Of a DNA stretch of 64,000 bases, positions 1 to 9,570 are shown piece after piece. The stretch covers positions 1 through 64,000 of the forward strand of contig NZ_JAILYH010000003.1 in the NCBI RefSeq assembly GCF_019793435.1, in the 5' to 3' direction. The translations under genes were made by a program, and so were the position numbers. Every line of letters starts with the position of its first letter. The stretch's first letter is position 1. The stretch comes from Rhizobium redzepovicii (lineage in GTDB: Bacteria > Pseudomonadota > Alphaproteobacteria > Rhizobiales > Rhizobiaceae). A model generated the notes under the pieces. The model had not been told where the DNA came from and searched no databases. It saw only the letters and a list, made by a program, of their open reading frames with translations.

Positions 1-74
1 GGCTGGTAAGCTTTCCCGCTTGACCTTTCGCCCCTTGGCCCTTAACCGCCAGAGGCAAAAGGAAAGGGTGGCGC

Positions 75-1358
75 ATGAAGGTTCTGTTGATCGGATCGGG
101 CGGACGCGAGCATGCGCTCGCCTGGAAGCTGGCGCAATCGCCGTTGCTGAGCGAATTCTATGCCGCGCCCGGCAATCCCGGCATTGGCGAACACGCCGTG
201 CTCGCGCCCGTCAACATCGAGGATCATGAAGCGGTCGCCGCCTTCTGTAAGGACAAGGCGATCGATTTCGTCGTCGTTGGCCCCGAGGCGCCGCTCGTTG
301 CCGGCCTTGCCGACCGGCTGCGCGCCGATGGCCTGACCGTCTTCGGACCCTCGGCAGCCGCCGCCCAGCTCGAGGGCTCCAAGGGCTTCACCAAGGATAT
401 CTGCGCCCGCTACGGCATTCCGACAGGCGCCTATCAGCGCTTCAACAATGCGCCGAAGGCCAAGGCCTATATTCGCGATCAGGGCGCGCCGATCGTCGTC
501 AAGGCCGATGGCCTTGCCGCCGGCAAGGGCGTGACGGTGGCGATGACGCTGGATGAAGCCTTGGCTGCCGTCGACGACTGTTTCGAGGGCGCCTTTGGCG
601 CTGCCGGCGCCGAAGTCGTCGTCGAAGCCTATCTCGACGGCGAGGAGGCGAGCTTCTTCTGCCTCTGCGACGGCAAACATGCGCTAGCGCTTGCCACCGC
701 CCAGGATCACAAGCGGGTGGGCGAGGGCGATACCGGCGTCAATACCGGCGGCATGGGCGCCTATTCGCCGGCGCCGGTCATGACCGCCGACATGGTCGAG
801 CGCACCATGAAGGAAATCATCGAGCCGACGATGCGCGGCATGGCCGAGAGCGGCCATCCCTTCTCTGGCGTGTTTTTCGCCGGGCTGATGATCACCAGCA
901 AGGGGCCGGAGCTTATCGAATACAATGTCCGCTTCGGCGATCCCGAATGCCAAGTGATGATGATGCGGCTGAAGAGCGATCTGCTGCCGCTGCTGCTCGC
1001 CACCGCCAACGGCACGCTCGATCAGGTGAGTGCCGAATGGAGCGACGATCCGGCCCTGACGGTGGTCATGGCCTCGAAGGGTTATCCCGGCGCGTACGCG
1101 AAAAACACGCCGATCCTCTCCCTGCCCGAGGCAGGCGAGGGCGAGAAGGTGTTTCATGCCGGCACGGGCCTGAAGGACGGCGCGCTGGTTGCGACCGGCG
1201 GGCGCGTGCTGAACGTCACCGCGTCAGGCGGCACGGTCGCCGAGGCCAGGGATCGCGCTTACGCGCTGCTCGACAGGGTCAAGTGGGAAAACGGCTTCTC
1301 CAGGCGCGACATCGGCTGGCGGGCGATCGAGCGCGAAACAGGTGCGGACACAGTATAA
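75..1358 (+). CDS. purD: Phosphoribosylamine--glycine ligase (GAR synthetase)
   Basis: This is the second committed step of de novo purine synthesis: ATP-dependent joining of glycine to 5-phosphoribosylamine in the cytosol. The 427-residue length is normal for PurD. The N-terminal nucleotide-binding motif GSGGREHA is at residues 8-15, followed by the ATP-grasp core with [12 protein letters not shown] near residue 142 and the metal/ATP site [12 protein letters not shown] near 280. The start is an ATG preceded by an aaaggaaaggg ribosome site. The 74 bases upstream are the window edge and contain a TTGACC hexamer that may be part of its promoter. The gene stands alone; the next gene is 93 bases away. 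The identity is secure. Confidence 0.97.
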   Translation: MKVLLIGSGGREHALAWKLAQSPLLSEFYAAPGNPGIGEHAVLAPVNIEDHEAVAAFCKDKAIDFVVVGPEAPLVAGLADRLRADGLTVFGPSAAAAQLEGSKGFTKDICARYGIPTGAYQRFNNAPKAKAYIRDQGAPIVVKADGLAAGKGVTVAMTLDEALAAVDDCFEGAFGAAGAEVVVEAYLDGEEASFFCLCDGKHALALATAQDHKRVGEGDTGVNTGGMGAYSPAPVMTADMVERTMKEIIEPTMRGMAESGHPFSGVFFAGLMITSKGPELIEYNVRFGDPECQVMMMRLKSDLLPLLLATANGTLDQVSAEWSDDPALTVVMASKGYPGAYAKNTPILSLPEAGEGEKVFHAGTGLKDGALVATGGRVLNVTASGGTVAEARDRAYALLDRVKWENGFSRRDIGWRAIERETGADTV

Positions 1359-1451
1359 ACCGCCGCGTTCTTTAAATTTTTACCCTTTCCCCTGACGGGA
1401 TGGAAACAAAGCTGCGCTATACCGCTCTCATAGTGAGACGGAGTTGCGTTG

Positions 1452-1913
1452 ATGCGTCAGATTTTCCTCGGTGCGGCAATCCTGCTGATGGCAGGTTCGG
1501 CGATGGCTTCCTCGATCGAGGTGATCGGCAAGACCGCGGCGCCGGCTGAAGGCAGCATCATCACCGAAAGCTGTGCCGCTTGCCCGCCGCTCCAGGCCGA
1601 ACTCGTCAAGAAGGACTATACGGTGCCGGAGCTGAAGCCCGGTGTCCTCCAGGCGAGTGAAGTCCGCGATGTCGGCGGCGAAAAGAAAATCTATCGCACC
1701 GAAGGCTGGATGGGCGGCTCGCCCGTCGTCTTCGTCAGCAAGGCGACACCGGAAGCGATGATCGCTGCCGCGCCTTCAGCCCCATCCGCGGATGGCATCG
1801 ATATGAGCGCGACGACCGCGGCCGTCATCGGCGGCGATGCCAAGCCTGTTGTGGCCGGCATGGCGGAACAACCGGCAGCCCTGAACGTTTCGGAATTCAA
1901 GCTGCGTTTCTAA
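1452..1913 (+). CDS. Small secreted protein, HPE1-like
   Basis: This 153-residue protein opens with a clear signal peptide (MRQIFLGAAILLMAGSAMAS), so it should be periplasmic or secreted. A CAACP motif at about residue 38 and a central segment EGWMGGSPVVFVSKATPE resemble a group of rhizobial proteins annotated as plant virulence effector HPE1-like, named after a Liberibacter protein. I recall this resemblance and have not searched it. The second half is alanine-rich and low in complexity. A TTG lies directly before the ATG at 1452; I prefer the ATG. A strong terminator follows at 1974-2013, so it is a single-gene unit. The molecular function is unknown. Confidence 0.7.
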   Translation: MRQIFLGAAILLMAGSAMASSIEVIGKTAAPAEGSIITESCAACPPLQAELVKKDYTVPELKPGVLQASEVRDVGGEKKIYRTEGWMGGSPVVFVSKATPEAMIAAAPSAPSADGIDMSATTAAVIGGDAKPVVAGMAEQPAALNVSEFKLRF

Positions 1914-1973
1914 AGTTCCCTGCCCCTGCCCGATCAAGGTTTCGATCGTTTGGGGTTCCACCTCAGGTGGACC

Positions 1974-2013
1974 GAATGCACCCTCGAAGATAAGCGGGGG
2001 TGCATTCTCTTTT
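1974..2013 (+). terminator. Rho-independent terminator after the small secreted protein gene
   Basis: A perfect 10-base stem (GAATGCACCC / GGGTGCATTC) is followed by TCTTTT. A second small hairpin, TCCACCT-CA-AGGTGGA-like, sits just before it at about 1957-1972. Confidence 0.75.
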
Positions 2014-2328
2014 GTGCGTGATGGCGAAAACCTAGGCGGTTTGCGTCCGGCTCGCAGACAACAACTTATTCAAGAACTTCAAGCAAATGAGATCCAATTA
2101 TCGGTGAACATCGAGCGTTTTGCTTCCCAGTCGACCCCTGAAATTTTAGGGAAATTCCCGTCACTTATAATAAAATTAAACATTTCTTATGGGGTGAGCC
2201 TCAATGGTTATTTACCCGGTCGCAGCATGTTGTTTGAGCAGCGGTAGATGCGTCGCCGTTTTGGCGCGCTCGCACAGGCGGTAGGAAACCGCACCGGACT
2301 GCACTCACCGTTCCCGTTGCGAGGCGTC
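2014..2328. other. Intergenic leader of the first chemoreceptor gene
   Basis: The stretch is AT-richer than its surroundings, especially 2160-2190, and probably carries the chemoreceptor promoter. A 77-codon open frame from a GTG inside it has no good ribosome site and no recognisable product, so I do not call it a gene. Confidence 0.5.
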
Positions 2329-4152
2329 ATGAAAAATCTGAAAATATCGAAGCAGCTCATACTGCTGGTCGTCGGCCTGATGATCGCCTTTGCAGTTGCC
2401 ACGTCCCTGCAAATCCGTTCCTCGGTCGATGCGATCTACAAGGAGCGTTATGACATGCTCCGCGCCGAGGTTCAGTCGGCGGTCTCCGTTCTCAAGCTTT
2501 ACCAGGCTAAGGTCACCGCGGGCGAAATGACGCTCGAAGATGCCCAGAAGCAGGCCTACGCCACCGTCAACGGCATGAAATACGATCCGGACGGCTATTT
2601 CTTCGGTTATAGCTATGACGTCCAGATGCTGTTCCACTACGACGCCGCGAAAGTCGGGCAGAACCTCAAGGGCCAGCCGGACAGCAAGGGCAAGCTCTAC
2701 CGCGAGGAACTGGTCAAGCTCGGCCAGCGGGGCGGCGGTCTCGTCGAATTTTATTCCACCAGCAAGCCGGGCGAGCCGGCCGGCGATTATCGCAAGACGG
2801 CCTATGGACAGGCCTTCGAGCCATGGAAAGTCGTCGTCGTCACCGGGGTTTATATGGACGATCTCGATGCGCAGATCCACAGCACGATCCTGACCGCGCT
2901 CTCCGGCAGCATCGTTCTGTTCTTCCTTGCCATGGCGGCCGCCTACGTCGTAATCCGTGGCATTTCCGGCCCTCTCAACAGCGTCCACGCAGCGCTGAAG
3001 GCTGTCGCCGAAGAGGATGTTTCCATCGCCATCCCGCATACGGCCATGAACAACGAGGTCGGCTTGATGGCGAAAGCCACGCAGTCGCTGCAGGAAAAGA
3101 TCCGCGAACGCCATGCGATGTCGGATCGCGAGGCGGCCCAGCAGCTGGCGCTGGAAAACGAGCGCGAAAACAATCAGCGCCAGCAACAGGACGAGACGGC
3201 ACTCCAGGTCCGCGTGATGGCGACGATCGGCCAGGCGTTGGAGATGATTGCCCGTGGCGATCTCACCGTCCGCTGCGCCGATCTCGGCCAGAAATATGCC
3301 GCCCTTCGCGACAACTTCAACGATGCGCTGTCGCATCTCGAAGCCGCCATGGCCAAGGTCAGCGCCAAGGGCGCCGATATCGGCACCAGCAAGGAAGAAA
3401 TCCGCCGCGCTTCCAACGAGCTGTCGCAGCGCACCGAGCGCCAGGCGGCGAGCCTCGAGGAAACCTCGGCGGCCCTCGACGAACTCACCGTCGCCGTCCG
3501 CCAGACGGCCGATGGGGCCCATGAGGCGAGCAAGCGCGTCCACTCGGTCAGCAACGAGGCCACCCACAGCGATGCGATCGTCGGCCAGGCGATCGAGGCG
3601 ATGAGCGGCATCGAGAAATCGTCGTCGGAGATCACCAAGATTATCGGCGTCATCGACGAAATCGCCTTCCAGACCAACCTCCTGGCGCTGAATGCCGGCG
3701 TCGAGGCGGCCCGCGCCGGTGAATCCGGCAAGGGCTTTGCGGTCGTCGCCCAGGAAGTGCGCGAACTCGCCCAGCGCTCCGCCGCCGCGGCCAAGGAGAT
3801 CAAGGACCAGATCGCCCGCTCCTCCAGCCAGGTCGAGCACGGCGTCCGCCTGGTCGGCGAGGCAGGCGAGGCGCTGAAGCGCATCTCCGACCAGATCAAG
3901 GCCGCCAACGAGATCGTCGCCAAGATCGCCCACAGCGCCTCCGAGCAGGACACGACGCTGCGCTCGATCTCATCGTCGATGAACCAACTCGACGCCGCTA
4001 CCCAGCAGAACGCCGCCATGGCCGAGGAAACCACGGCATCGGCCGAAACGCTGGCCAGCGACACCGACGAGCTGCTTGATCTGATCCGCGGCTTCCGCGT
4101 CGGCAGGTCCGGCGCGGCTCCGGCCATGCATCAGGGTCGTCGCGCCGCTTAA
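2329..4152 (+). CDS. Methyl-accepting chemotaxis protein with single Cache domain
   Basis: This 607-residue inner-membrane chemoreceptor senses a periplasmic ligand and controls CheA. The first membrane helix spans about residues 9-28. A periplasmic single-Cache (sCache_2-like) domain follows at about 30-190, with the typical DPDGYFFGYSYD and PWKVVVVTGVYMDD segments. The second helix is at about 190-212, then a HAMP segment, a linker rich in Q/E/R, and the cytoplasmic signalling hairpin with the tip sequence [20 protein letters not shown]. The frame is open far upstream, but the ATG at 2329 gives the natural N-terminus. The C-terminus (HQGRRAA) lacks the CheR-docking pentapeptide present in the second receptor of this window. 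The ligand is unknown. Confidence 0.93.
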   Translation: MKNLKISKQLILLVVGLMIAFAVATSLQIRSSVDAIYKERYDMLRAEVQSAVSVLKLYQAKVTAGEMTLEDAQKQAYATVNGMKYDPDGYFFGYSYDVQMLFHYDAAKVGQNLKGQPDSKGKLYREELVKLGQRGGGLVEFYSTSKPGEPAGDYRKTAYGQAFEPWKVVVVTGVYMDDLDAQIHSTILTALSGSIVLFFLAMAAAYVVIRGISGPLNSVHAALKAVAEEDVSIAIPHTAMNNEVGLMAKATQSLQEKIRERHAMSDREAAQQLALENERENNQRQQQDETALQVRVMATIGQALEMIARGDLTVRCADLGQKYAALRDNFNDALSHLEAAMAKVSAKGADIGTSKEEIRRASNELSQRTERQAASLEETSAALDELTVAVRQTADGAHEASKRVHSVSNEATHSDAIVGQAIEAMSGIEKSSSEITKIIGVIDEIAFQTNLLALNAGVEAARAGESGKGFAVVAQEVRELAQRSAAAAKEIKDQIARSSSQVEHGVRLVGEAGEALKRISDQIKAANEIVAKIAHSASEQDTTLRSISSSMNQLDAATQQNAAMAEETTASAETLASDTDELLDLIRGFRVGRSGAAPAMHQGRRAA

Positions 4153-4185
4153 ACGGCCCCGCGAGTTCCATCACCAGAGCCTGTG

Positions 4186-4214
4186 CGGCCGCCGGTTTCC
4201 GGCGGCCGTACTGT
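4186..4214 (+). terminator. Terminator after the first chemoreceptor gene
   Basis: A 10-base perfect GC stem (CGGCCGCCGG / CCGGCGGCCG) with a TTT loop is followed by TACTGTTTT. Confidence 0.65.
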
Positions 4215-4305
4215 TTTGGAAACATTCAGCAACGCGTTTGATCTCGTGATCTGATAAAATGCCGGCGCCGGCGTCGTCATGGATGAAATCGCCCGGCGGG
4301 AGCAG

Positions 4306-4449
4306 CCCCTCATCCGCCTGCCGGCACCTTCTCCCCGTAAACGGGGCGAAGGGGATATGCCGCGACCTCTCCGTTCCCCACAAGCTCTTGCAGGGCACCT
4401 CGACTCTCCTCGTCAGAACGGGGAGAGGGTTAGGGTGAGGGTGAGGGGC
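4306..4449 (+). repeat. RIME-like intergenic repeat, copy 1
   Basis: The element starts with CCCCTCATCCGCCTGCCGGC and ends with GGTTAGGGTGAGG...GGGGC, with internal palindromes around CTCCCCG. Related sequences occur at 6841, 17833, 24178, 35963 and 62791. I match it to the Rhizobium-specific intergenic mosaic elements (RIME) from memory. It lies between the convergent chemoreceptor and glyS genes. Confidence 0.8.
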
Positions 4450-4520
4450 AAATTCCGGTGCTAACCCGGCAGCCGTAGGCCCAACTTGAGAGGTAGAAAG
4501 ATTACCGACCCAACCCGCTC

Positions 4521-6704
4521 TCACCCCGAGATCTTCGAGAAGTCCGCCACCGTCCCCGTCGCTTCGCGGATCAGCCGCAGCAGAGCCAGGCGGTTGGCGC
4601 GGATGGCCGCGTCCTCGTCGTTGACGAGCACGTCTTCGAAGAAGCGGTCGACCGGGCCGCGCAGCTGGGAAAGCCCTGCCATCGCCGAGCGGAAATCTTC
4701 TCCGGCGACGGCATTGGCCGCTTCCGTCGACGCACTGGAGATTGCCGCGAACAGCTCCTTCTCGGCATCGAGCTTCAGCAGCGCCGGCGAAACGGCATCG
4801 GCGATCACAGTGCCCTTCTTCTCCTCGGCGGCGAGCAGCTGTGTGGCGCGCTTGGTGCCGGCAAGCAAGTTTTTGCCGTCCTCCGAGGTGATGAAGGCCG
4901 TCAGCGCTTCGACGCGGCGGGCCACCATCAACAGATCGTCGGCATCGGCCGTCAGCACGGCGTCGATCAGATCGTGGCGGGCACCCTGGTCGCGCAGATA
5001 GACCTTCAGGCGATCGTGGAAGAAGGAGAGGAGGTCGAAGCAAGTCTCGGCCGGATCGCCTGCGAATGAAAACACGGACTCGCCGCCTGTCTTGGCGAGC
5101 AGCGACGTCCGGCTCATGATCTTCAGCAGCGGCAGCCTGACATTGCGCTCCAGCAGGATCCTGACGACGCCGAGGGCGGCACGCCGCAGCGCGAAGGGAT
5201 CCTTCGAACCTGTCGGCTTTTCGCCGATCGCCCAGAAGCCGATCAGCGTGTCCAGCTTATCGGCGAGCGCGACGGTGATCGCGACCTTGTCGGCGGGAAC
5301 GCGGTCCGACGGGCCTTGCGGCTTGTAGTGGTCTTCGATTGCTGCGGCAACCGAGCCATTCTCACCCTGCAGCGCCGCATATTTGCGGCCCATCAGGCCC
5401 TGCAGTTCGGGGAATTCGCCGACCGCTTCGGTGCGCAGATCGGCCTTGGCGAGCACGGCGGCGCGATCGGTGAGAGCCGCATCCGCGCCGGTGATCTTTG
5501 CCAATTCCTCCGCCAGCGCGCGGAGGCGGGCGACACGTGCGCCCTGCGTGCCGAGCTTGGCATGGAAGGTCACGTCGAGCGCATCGAGCTTGGCCATGCG
5601 CTGGTCGAGCGGCTTCCTCAGGTCGAGGTCGAATTTTGCTGCCGACGCCTTCAAAGTCTCCAGATCCGGCAGGCCGCCCTGGTCGCGCTTCCAGAAATGC
5701 AGCGCATCCGAAAGCCGGGCCCGCACCACCTTGCCGTTGCCGTGGACGATTTCCTTGCCGCCGTCATGTGCCTGGATATTGGAAACCAGGATGAATTTGT
5801 TCGACAGCGTTTCCTCACCCTGCTTGCGGGTGACGAAGCACTTCTGATTGGTCTTGATGGTCAGCCGGATGATCTCGGAGGGGATGGAGAGATAATCTTC
5901 CTCGAAACTGCCCATCAGCACCTGCGGCCATTCCACGAGGCCGGAGACTTCCTCCAGCAGGCCCTCGTCTTCGACAAGCTCCAGCCCGTTGGCAAAAGCG
6001 GTGTCGCGGGCGTCGTGCAGGATGATATCCTTGCGCCGCTCGGCGTCGAGGATGACCTTTGCCTTTTCCAGGCTTGCCGCATAATCGTCGAAGCGCCGGA
6101 CGGTGATCGCCTGGGGCGCGTGGAAACGATGGCCGTAGGTGATGTTGGAGGCGATGATGCCGTCGATCTCGAAGGGGATGACGGTGGTTTCCTCATGCTC
6201 GGGGCCGAAGGTGCAGACGATCGATTGCAGCGGCCGCACCCAGCGCAGAGCACCGGCCTTGGAGGACGCCTTGCCCCAGCGCATCGACTTCGGCCAGGGG
6301 AAATCGCGGATGATGCCGGGCATCACCTCGGCGACGATCTCTTCCGCCGCGCGGCCGGGCTTGGAAATGACCGCGACGTAGAAATCGCCCTTCTTCGGAT
6401 CGCTGACCACCTGCGCCTCGGAGATCGACGAAAGGCCGGCGCCGCGCAGAAAGCCTTCGATCGCCTTCTCATTGGCGTCGGTGCGCGGCCCCTTGCGCTC
6501 CTCGCGCACGTCGGCCGAGCGCGCCGTCAGGCCGTGAATGTCGAGCGCCAGCCGCCGCGGCGTCCAATATTCACGGGCGCCCTCATAGGAAAGACCCGCT
6601 TCGACGAGCGCATCGGTGACGAGCTTCTTCAGATCGCCGGCAGCCTTGCGCTGCATGCGGGCCGGAATCTCTTCGGAGCGGAGTTCGAGAAGAAGGTTTG
6701 GCAT
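4521..6704 (-). CDS. glyS: Glycyl-tRNA synthetase beta subunit
   Basis: This is the beta chain of the alpha2-beta2 bacterial glycyl-tRNA synthetase, contributing tRNA recognition. The 727-residue protein opens with [18 protein letters not shown], the characteristic GlyS N-terminus, and contains the conserved [15 protein letters not shown] and TNQKCFVTR segments near residues 250 and 290. The frame is open 13 codons further upstream, but the ATG at 6704 has an AAGGAAAA ribosome site and matches the family start. The alpha subunit gene glyQ is not in the window; in rhizobia it lies elsewhere upstream. The gene is divergent from tex across a RIME-containing spacer. Confidence 0.97.
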   Translation of the reverse strand: MPNLLLELRSEEIPARMQRKAAGDLKKLVTDALVEAGLSYEGAREYWTPRRLALDIHGLTARSADVREERKGPRTDANEKAIEGFLRGAGLSSISEAQVVSDPKKGDFYVAVISKPGRAAEEIVAEVMPGIIRDFPWPKSMRWGKASSKAGALRWVRPLQSIVCTFGPEHEETTVIPFEIDGIIASNITYGHRFHAPQAITVRRFDDYAASLEKAKVILDAERRKDIILHDARDTAFANGLELVEDEGLLEEVSGLVEWPQVLMGSFEEDYLSIPSEIIRLTIKTNQKCFVTRKQGEETLSNKFILVSNIQAHDGGKEIVHGNGKVVRARLSDALHFWKRDQGGLPDLETLKASAAKFDLDLRKPLDQRMAKLDALDVTFHAKLGTQGARVARLRALAEELAKITGADAALTDRAAVLAKADLRTEAVGEFPELQGLMGRKYAALQGENGSVAAAIEDHYKPQGPSDRVPADKVAITVALADKLDTLIGFWAIGEKPTGSKDPFALRRAALGVVRILLERNVRLPLLKIMSRTSLLAKTGGESVFSFAGDPAETCFDLLSFFHDRLKVYLRDQGARHDLIDAVLTADADDLLMVARRVEALTAFITSEDGKNLLAGTKRATQLLAAEEKKGTVIADAVSPALLKLDAEKELFAAISSASTEAANAVAGEDFRSAMAGLSQLRGPVDRFFEDVLVNDEDAAIRANRLALLRLIREATGTVADFSKISG

Positions 6705-6840
6705 ATCACACTTTTCCTTGCGCCCGCGGGCAGGGCGATCCAAAACGTTGCTTCTGCTATCAAAGAATGCCGCATCTGCACAACCGCAAAAACGGAAGAG
6801 AGCAATGGGGTGAACGGTTGGTAGGCGTTGTGCCGTGTGG

Positions 6841-7003
6841 CCCCCTCATCCGACACTTCGGGCCGCCTTCTCCCCGCTGGGGAGAAGACAGGAGCAGGCC
6901 GCTTGCCCTCGGCTCCGCAAACAGTACCTCCAGGAGGGCGAGACGCTGCTACGATTTCGCTTCTCCCCTTGGGGGAGAAGGTGCCGGCAGGCAGATGAGG
7001 GGG
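6841..7003. repeat. RIME-like intergenic repeat, copy 2 (double-ended)
   Basis: Unlike copy 1, both ends here carry the CTCATCCG / CGGATGAG-type terminus (the right end reads GCCGGCAGGCAGATGAGG), so it looks like two half-elements head to head around CTCCCC/GGGGAG cores. It fills much of the 423-base spacer between the divergent glyS and tex genes; the remainder must hold both promoters. Confidence 0.75.
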
Positions 7004-7127
7004 CTACGCGGCGCAATGCCGATGATCCCCCAATCCAATAACTTCCGCTGTGGAAACCACAGTCGGGCATTGCCTTGCCGCTTTTCGCCGCTATGGTCCC
7101 GCAACTTTCGTCGAAATAGGAAATCCT

Positions 7128-9437
7128 ATGGCCGCTGACCTCCGTTTTCTCGCAGCCCGCATCTCGGCCGAAATCAACGCTCGTCCGGAACAGGCCAAAG
7201 CCGCCATCGAGCTGCTCGACGAAGGCGCCACCGTGCCCTTCATCGCGCGCTACCGCAAGGAAGTGACGGGCGGGCTCGACGATACGCAGCTGCGCAATCT
7301 CGCCGAGCGGCTGGTCTATCTGCGTGAACTCGAGGCCCGGCGCGCCGCGATCGTCGAATCGATCACCGGCCAGGGCAAGATGACCGACGAGCTGATGGCG
7401 AAGGTTTCAGGCGCCGAAACCAAGGCCGAGCTCGAAGACCTCTACCTGCCCTACAAGCCGAAGCGGCGCACCCGCGCCGAAATCGCCCGCGAACGCGGCC
7501 TCGGGCCGCTTGCCGAGGCGATCCTTGCCGAGCGCGGCCGGGAACCGGCGGCGCTTGCCGAAAGCTTCGTCACGGCTGATGTGCCCGATGTGAAGATGGC
7601 GCTCGAAGGCGCGCGCGACATCATCGCCGAAGGCATTGCCGAAAATGCCGATCTGCTCGGCAGATTGCGCGCCCATATGCGCCAGGCGTCGCTGCTGAAG
7701 GCCAAGGTCGTCGACGGCAAGCAGGCGGCGGGCGAAAAATTTTCCGATTATTTCGACCATTCCGAACGCTGGGCGACCGCCCCCGGCCACCGCGCGCTCG
7801 CCATGCTGCGCGGCTGGAACGAGGAGGTGCTGACGCTGACGATCGAGGCCGACGCCGAGACCGCCTCGCCGAACAAGCCGGTCGAACGCATGATCGCTGC
7901 GGCCTATGAGATCGGCGCAAGCCGCCCCGGCGACCGCTGGCTGATAGAGGTCGCGAGCTGGACCTGGCGCGTCAAGCTTTCCATGTCGCTGTCGCTCGAC
8001 CTGATGCGGGAGCTGCGCGAGAGGGCCGAAGAGGAGGCGATCCATGTCTTCGCCCGCAATCTCAAGGACCTGCTGCTCGCCGCCCCCGCCGGCTCGCGCG
8101 CCACCATGGGTCTCGATCCCGGCATCCGCACCGGCGTCAAGGTCGCCGTCGTCGACGGCACCGGCAAGGTGGTTGCGACATCGACGGTCTATCCCTTCCA
8201 GCCGCGAAACGATGTGCGCGGCGCCCAGATCGAGCTCGCATCGCTGATCCGCAAGCACAATGTCGAGCTGATTTCGATCGGCAACGGTACCGGCAGCCGC
8301 GAGACCGAAAAGCTGGTGGCCGACATGCTGGCCGAACTGCCGGCGCCGAAGCCGACCAAGGTCATCGTCTCGGAAGCCGGCGCCTCGGTCTACTCAGCCT
8401 CGGCAACCGCAGCGGCCGAGTTTCCCGATCTCGACGTGTCGCTGCGCGGCGCCGTCTCGATCGCCCGCCGTCTGCAGGATCCGCTCGCCGAACTCGTCAA
8501 GATCGAGCCGAAGTCGATCGGCGTCGGCCAGTATCAGCACGATGTCGACCAGCAGAAGCTGTCGCGTTCGCTCGATGCTGTGGTCGAAGACGCGGTGAAC
8601 GCCGTCGGCGTCGATCTGAATACCGCCTCGGCGCCGCTGCTGTCCCGCGTCTCCGGCCTCGGGCCCTCGATCGCCGACGCCATCGTCCGCCACCGCGACA
8701 ACGAGGGCCGCTTCGAGACGCGCCGCGATCTGTTGAAGGTTGCCCGCCTCGGCGGCCGCACCTTCGAGCAATGCGCCGGCTTCCTGCGCATCCCCAACGG
8801 CAAGGAGCCGCTCGACGCCTCCTCCGTTCACCCGGAGGCCTATGGCGTCGCCAAGAAGATCGTCGCCGCCTGCGGCCGTGACCTGCGCGCATTGATGGGC
8901 GACAGCGCCATGCTGAAATCGGTCGATCCGCGCCAGTTCATCGACGAGAAATTCGGCCTGCCGACCGTCAGGGACATCATCTCGGAACTGGAAAAGCCTG
9001 GTCGCGACCCGCGTCCGAGCTTCAAGACCGCCACCTTCGCCGAGGGCGTCAACGAAATTTCCGACCTGAAGCCCGGCATGATGCTGGAGGGCACTGTGAC
9101 AAACGTCGCCGCCTTCGGCGCCTTCGTCGATATCGGCGTGCACCAGGACGGTCTGGTGCATGTGTCCCAGCTTGCCGACCGCTTCGTCAAGGATCCGCAC
9201 GAGGTGGTCAAGGCGGGAGATGTCGTCAAGGTGCGGGTCGTCGAGGTCGACGCCAAGCGTAAGCGCATCGCTCTGTCGATGAAGCGCGACGACGGTTCTG
9301 CAGCGCCGCCGCCGCGTGGTGATTCTCGCGGAAACCAGGGCTCGCGGCCACAGAACGAGCGCCGGCCTGCCGCTCCCAAGCCGGAGAGCCAGGGTGCTTT
9401 TGGCGCGGCACTGGCCGAAGCGATGAAGCGAAAATAA
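7128..9437 (+). CDS. tex: Tex family RNA-binding protein (S1 domain)
   Basis: This 769-residue protein belongs to the Tex/YhgF family of conserved nucleic-acid-binding proteins linked to transcription. The order is an N-terminal helical domain with the family hallmark [12 protein letters not shown] (about residues 30-41), a YqgF/RuvC-like RNase H fold with [16 protein letters not shown] (about 325-340), helix-hairpin-helix repeats around [11 protein letters not shown] and [13 protein letters not shown] (about 490-530), and a C-terminal S1 domain from [18 protein letters not shown] (about 655-725). A charged, disordered tail follows. The ATG at 7128 (tcgaaatagg upstream) is preferred over an in-frame upstream ATG at 7050. 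It appears to be transcribed alone. Confidence 0.96.
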   Translation: MAADLRFLAARISAEINARPEQAKAAIELLDEGATVPFIARYRKEVTGGLDDTQLRNLAERLVYLRELEARRAAIVESITGQGKMTDELMAKVSGAETKAELEDLYLPYKPKRRTRAEIARERGLGPLAEAILAERGREPAALAESFVTADVPDVKMALEGARDIIAEGIAENADLLGRLRAHMRQASLLKAKVVDGKQAAGEKFSDYFDHSERWATAPGHRALAMLRGWNEEVLTLTIEADAETASPNKPVERMIAAAYEIGASRPGDRWLIEVASWTWRVKLSMSLSLDLMRELRERAEEEAIHVFARNLKDLLLAAPAGSRATMGLDPGIRTGVKVAVVDGTGKVVATSTVYPFQPRNDVRGAQIELASLIRKHNVELISIGNGTGSRETEKLVADMLAELPAPKPTKVIVSEAGASVYSASATAAAEFPDLDVSLRGAVSIARRLQDPLAELVKIEPKSIGVGQYQHDVDQQKLSRSLDAVVEDAVNAVGVDLNTASAPLLSRVSGLGPSIADAIVRHRDNEGRFETRRDLLKVARLGGRTFEQCAGFLRIPNGKEPLDASSVHPEAYGVAKKIVAACGRDLRALMGDSAMLKSVDPRQFIDEKFGLPTVRDIISELEKPGRDPRPSFKTATFAEGVNEISDLKPGMMLEGTVTNVAAFGAFVDIGVHQDGLVHVSQLADRFVKDPHEVVKAGDVVKVRVVEVDAKRKRIALSMKRDDGSAAPPPRGDSRGNQGSRPQNERRPAAPKPESQGAFGAALAEAMKRK

Positions 9438-9537
9438 GGGTTTAGCCTGTATTTCGGCAAAAATGCAACAGTTTGGCAACGTTCTGAACGGAGTGCTAAA
9501 TCCGGCGCTTGTAAGGCGAAGGAGAGTTATTAAGTTG

Positions 9538-9557
9538 ATGTGACCATCCTGTCACAT
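9538..9557. promoter_or_regulatory. Inverted repeat just upstream of cfa
   Basis: ATGTGAC-N6-GTCACAT is a perfect 7+7 inverted repeat ending 13 bases before the cfa start codon. It resembles a CRP/FNR-type half-site pair (TGTGA...TCACA), but the gap between those pentamers is 8 rather than 6. It could be an operator, or a small hairpin beside the ribosome site. Confidence 0.4.
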
Positions 9558-9570
9558 TTGCGAGGCGTCC

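Noticed and set aside
2305..3933. Long open frame of 542 codons on the minus strand inside the first chemoreceptor gene
   Set aside because: It is an antisense shadow of a GC-rich gene; the product is low-complexity Asp/Gly/Arg-rich with no family features, while the plus strand is a clear chemoreceptor.
4306..4449. RIME copies as possible CRISPR arrays or terminator clusters
   Set aside because: Copies are dispersed, palindromic and not separated by unique spacers of constant size.
5316..6824. Open frame of 502 codons opposite glyS
   Set aside because: Shadow of glyS extending into its leader; no protein family features.
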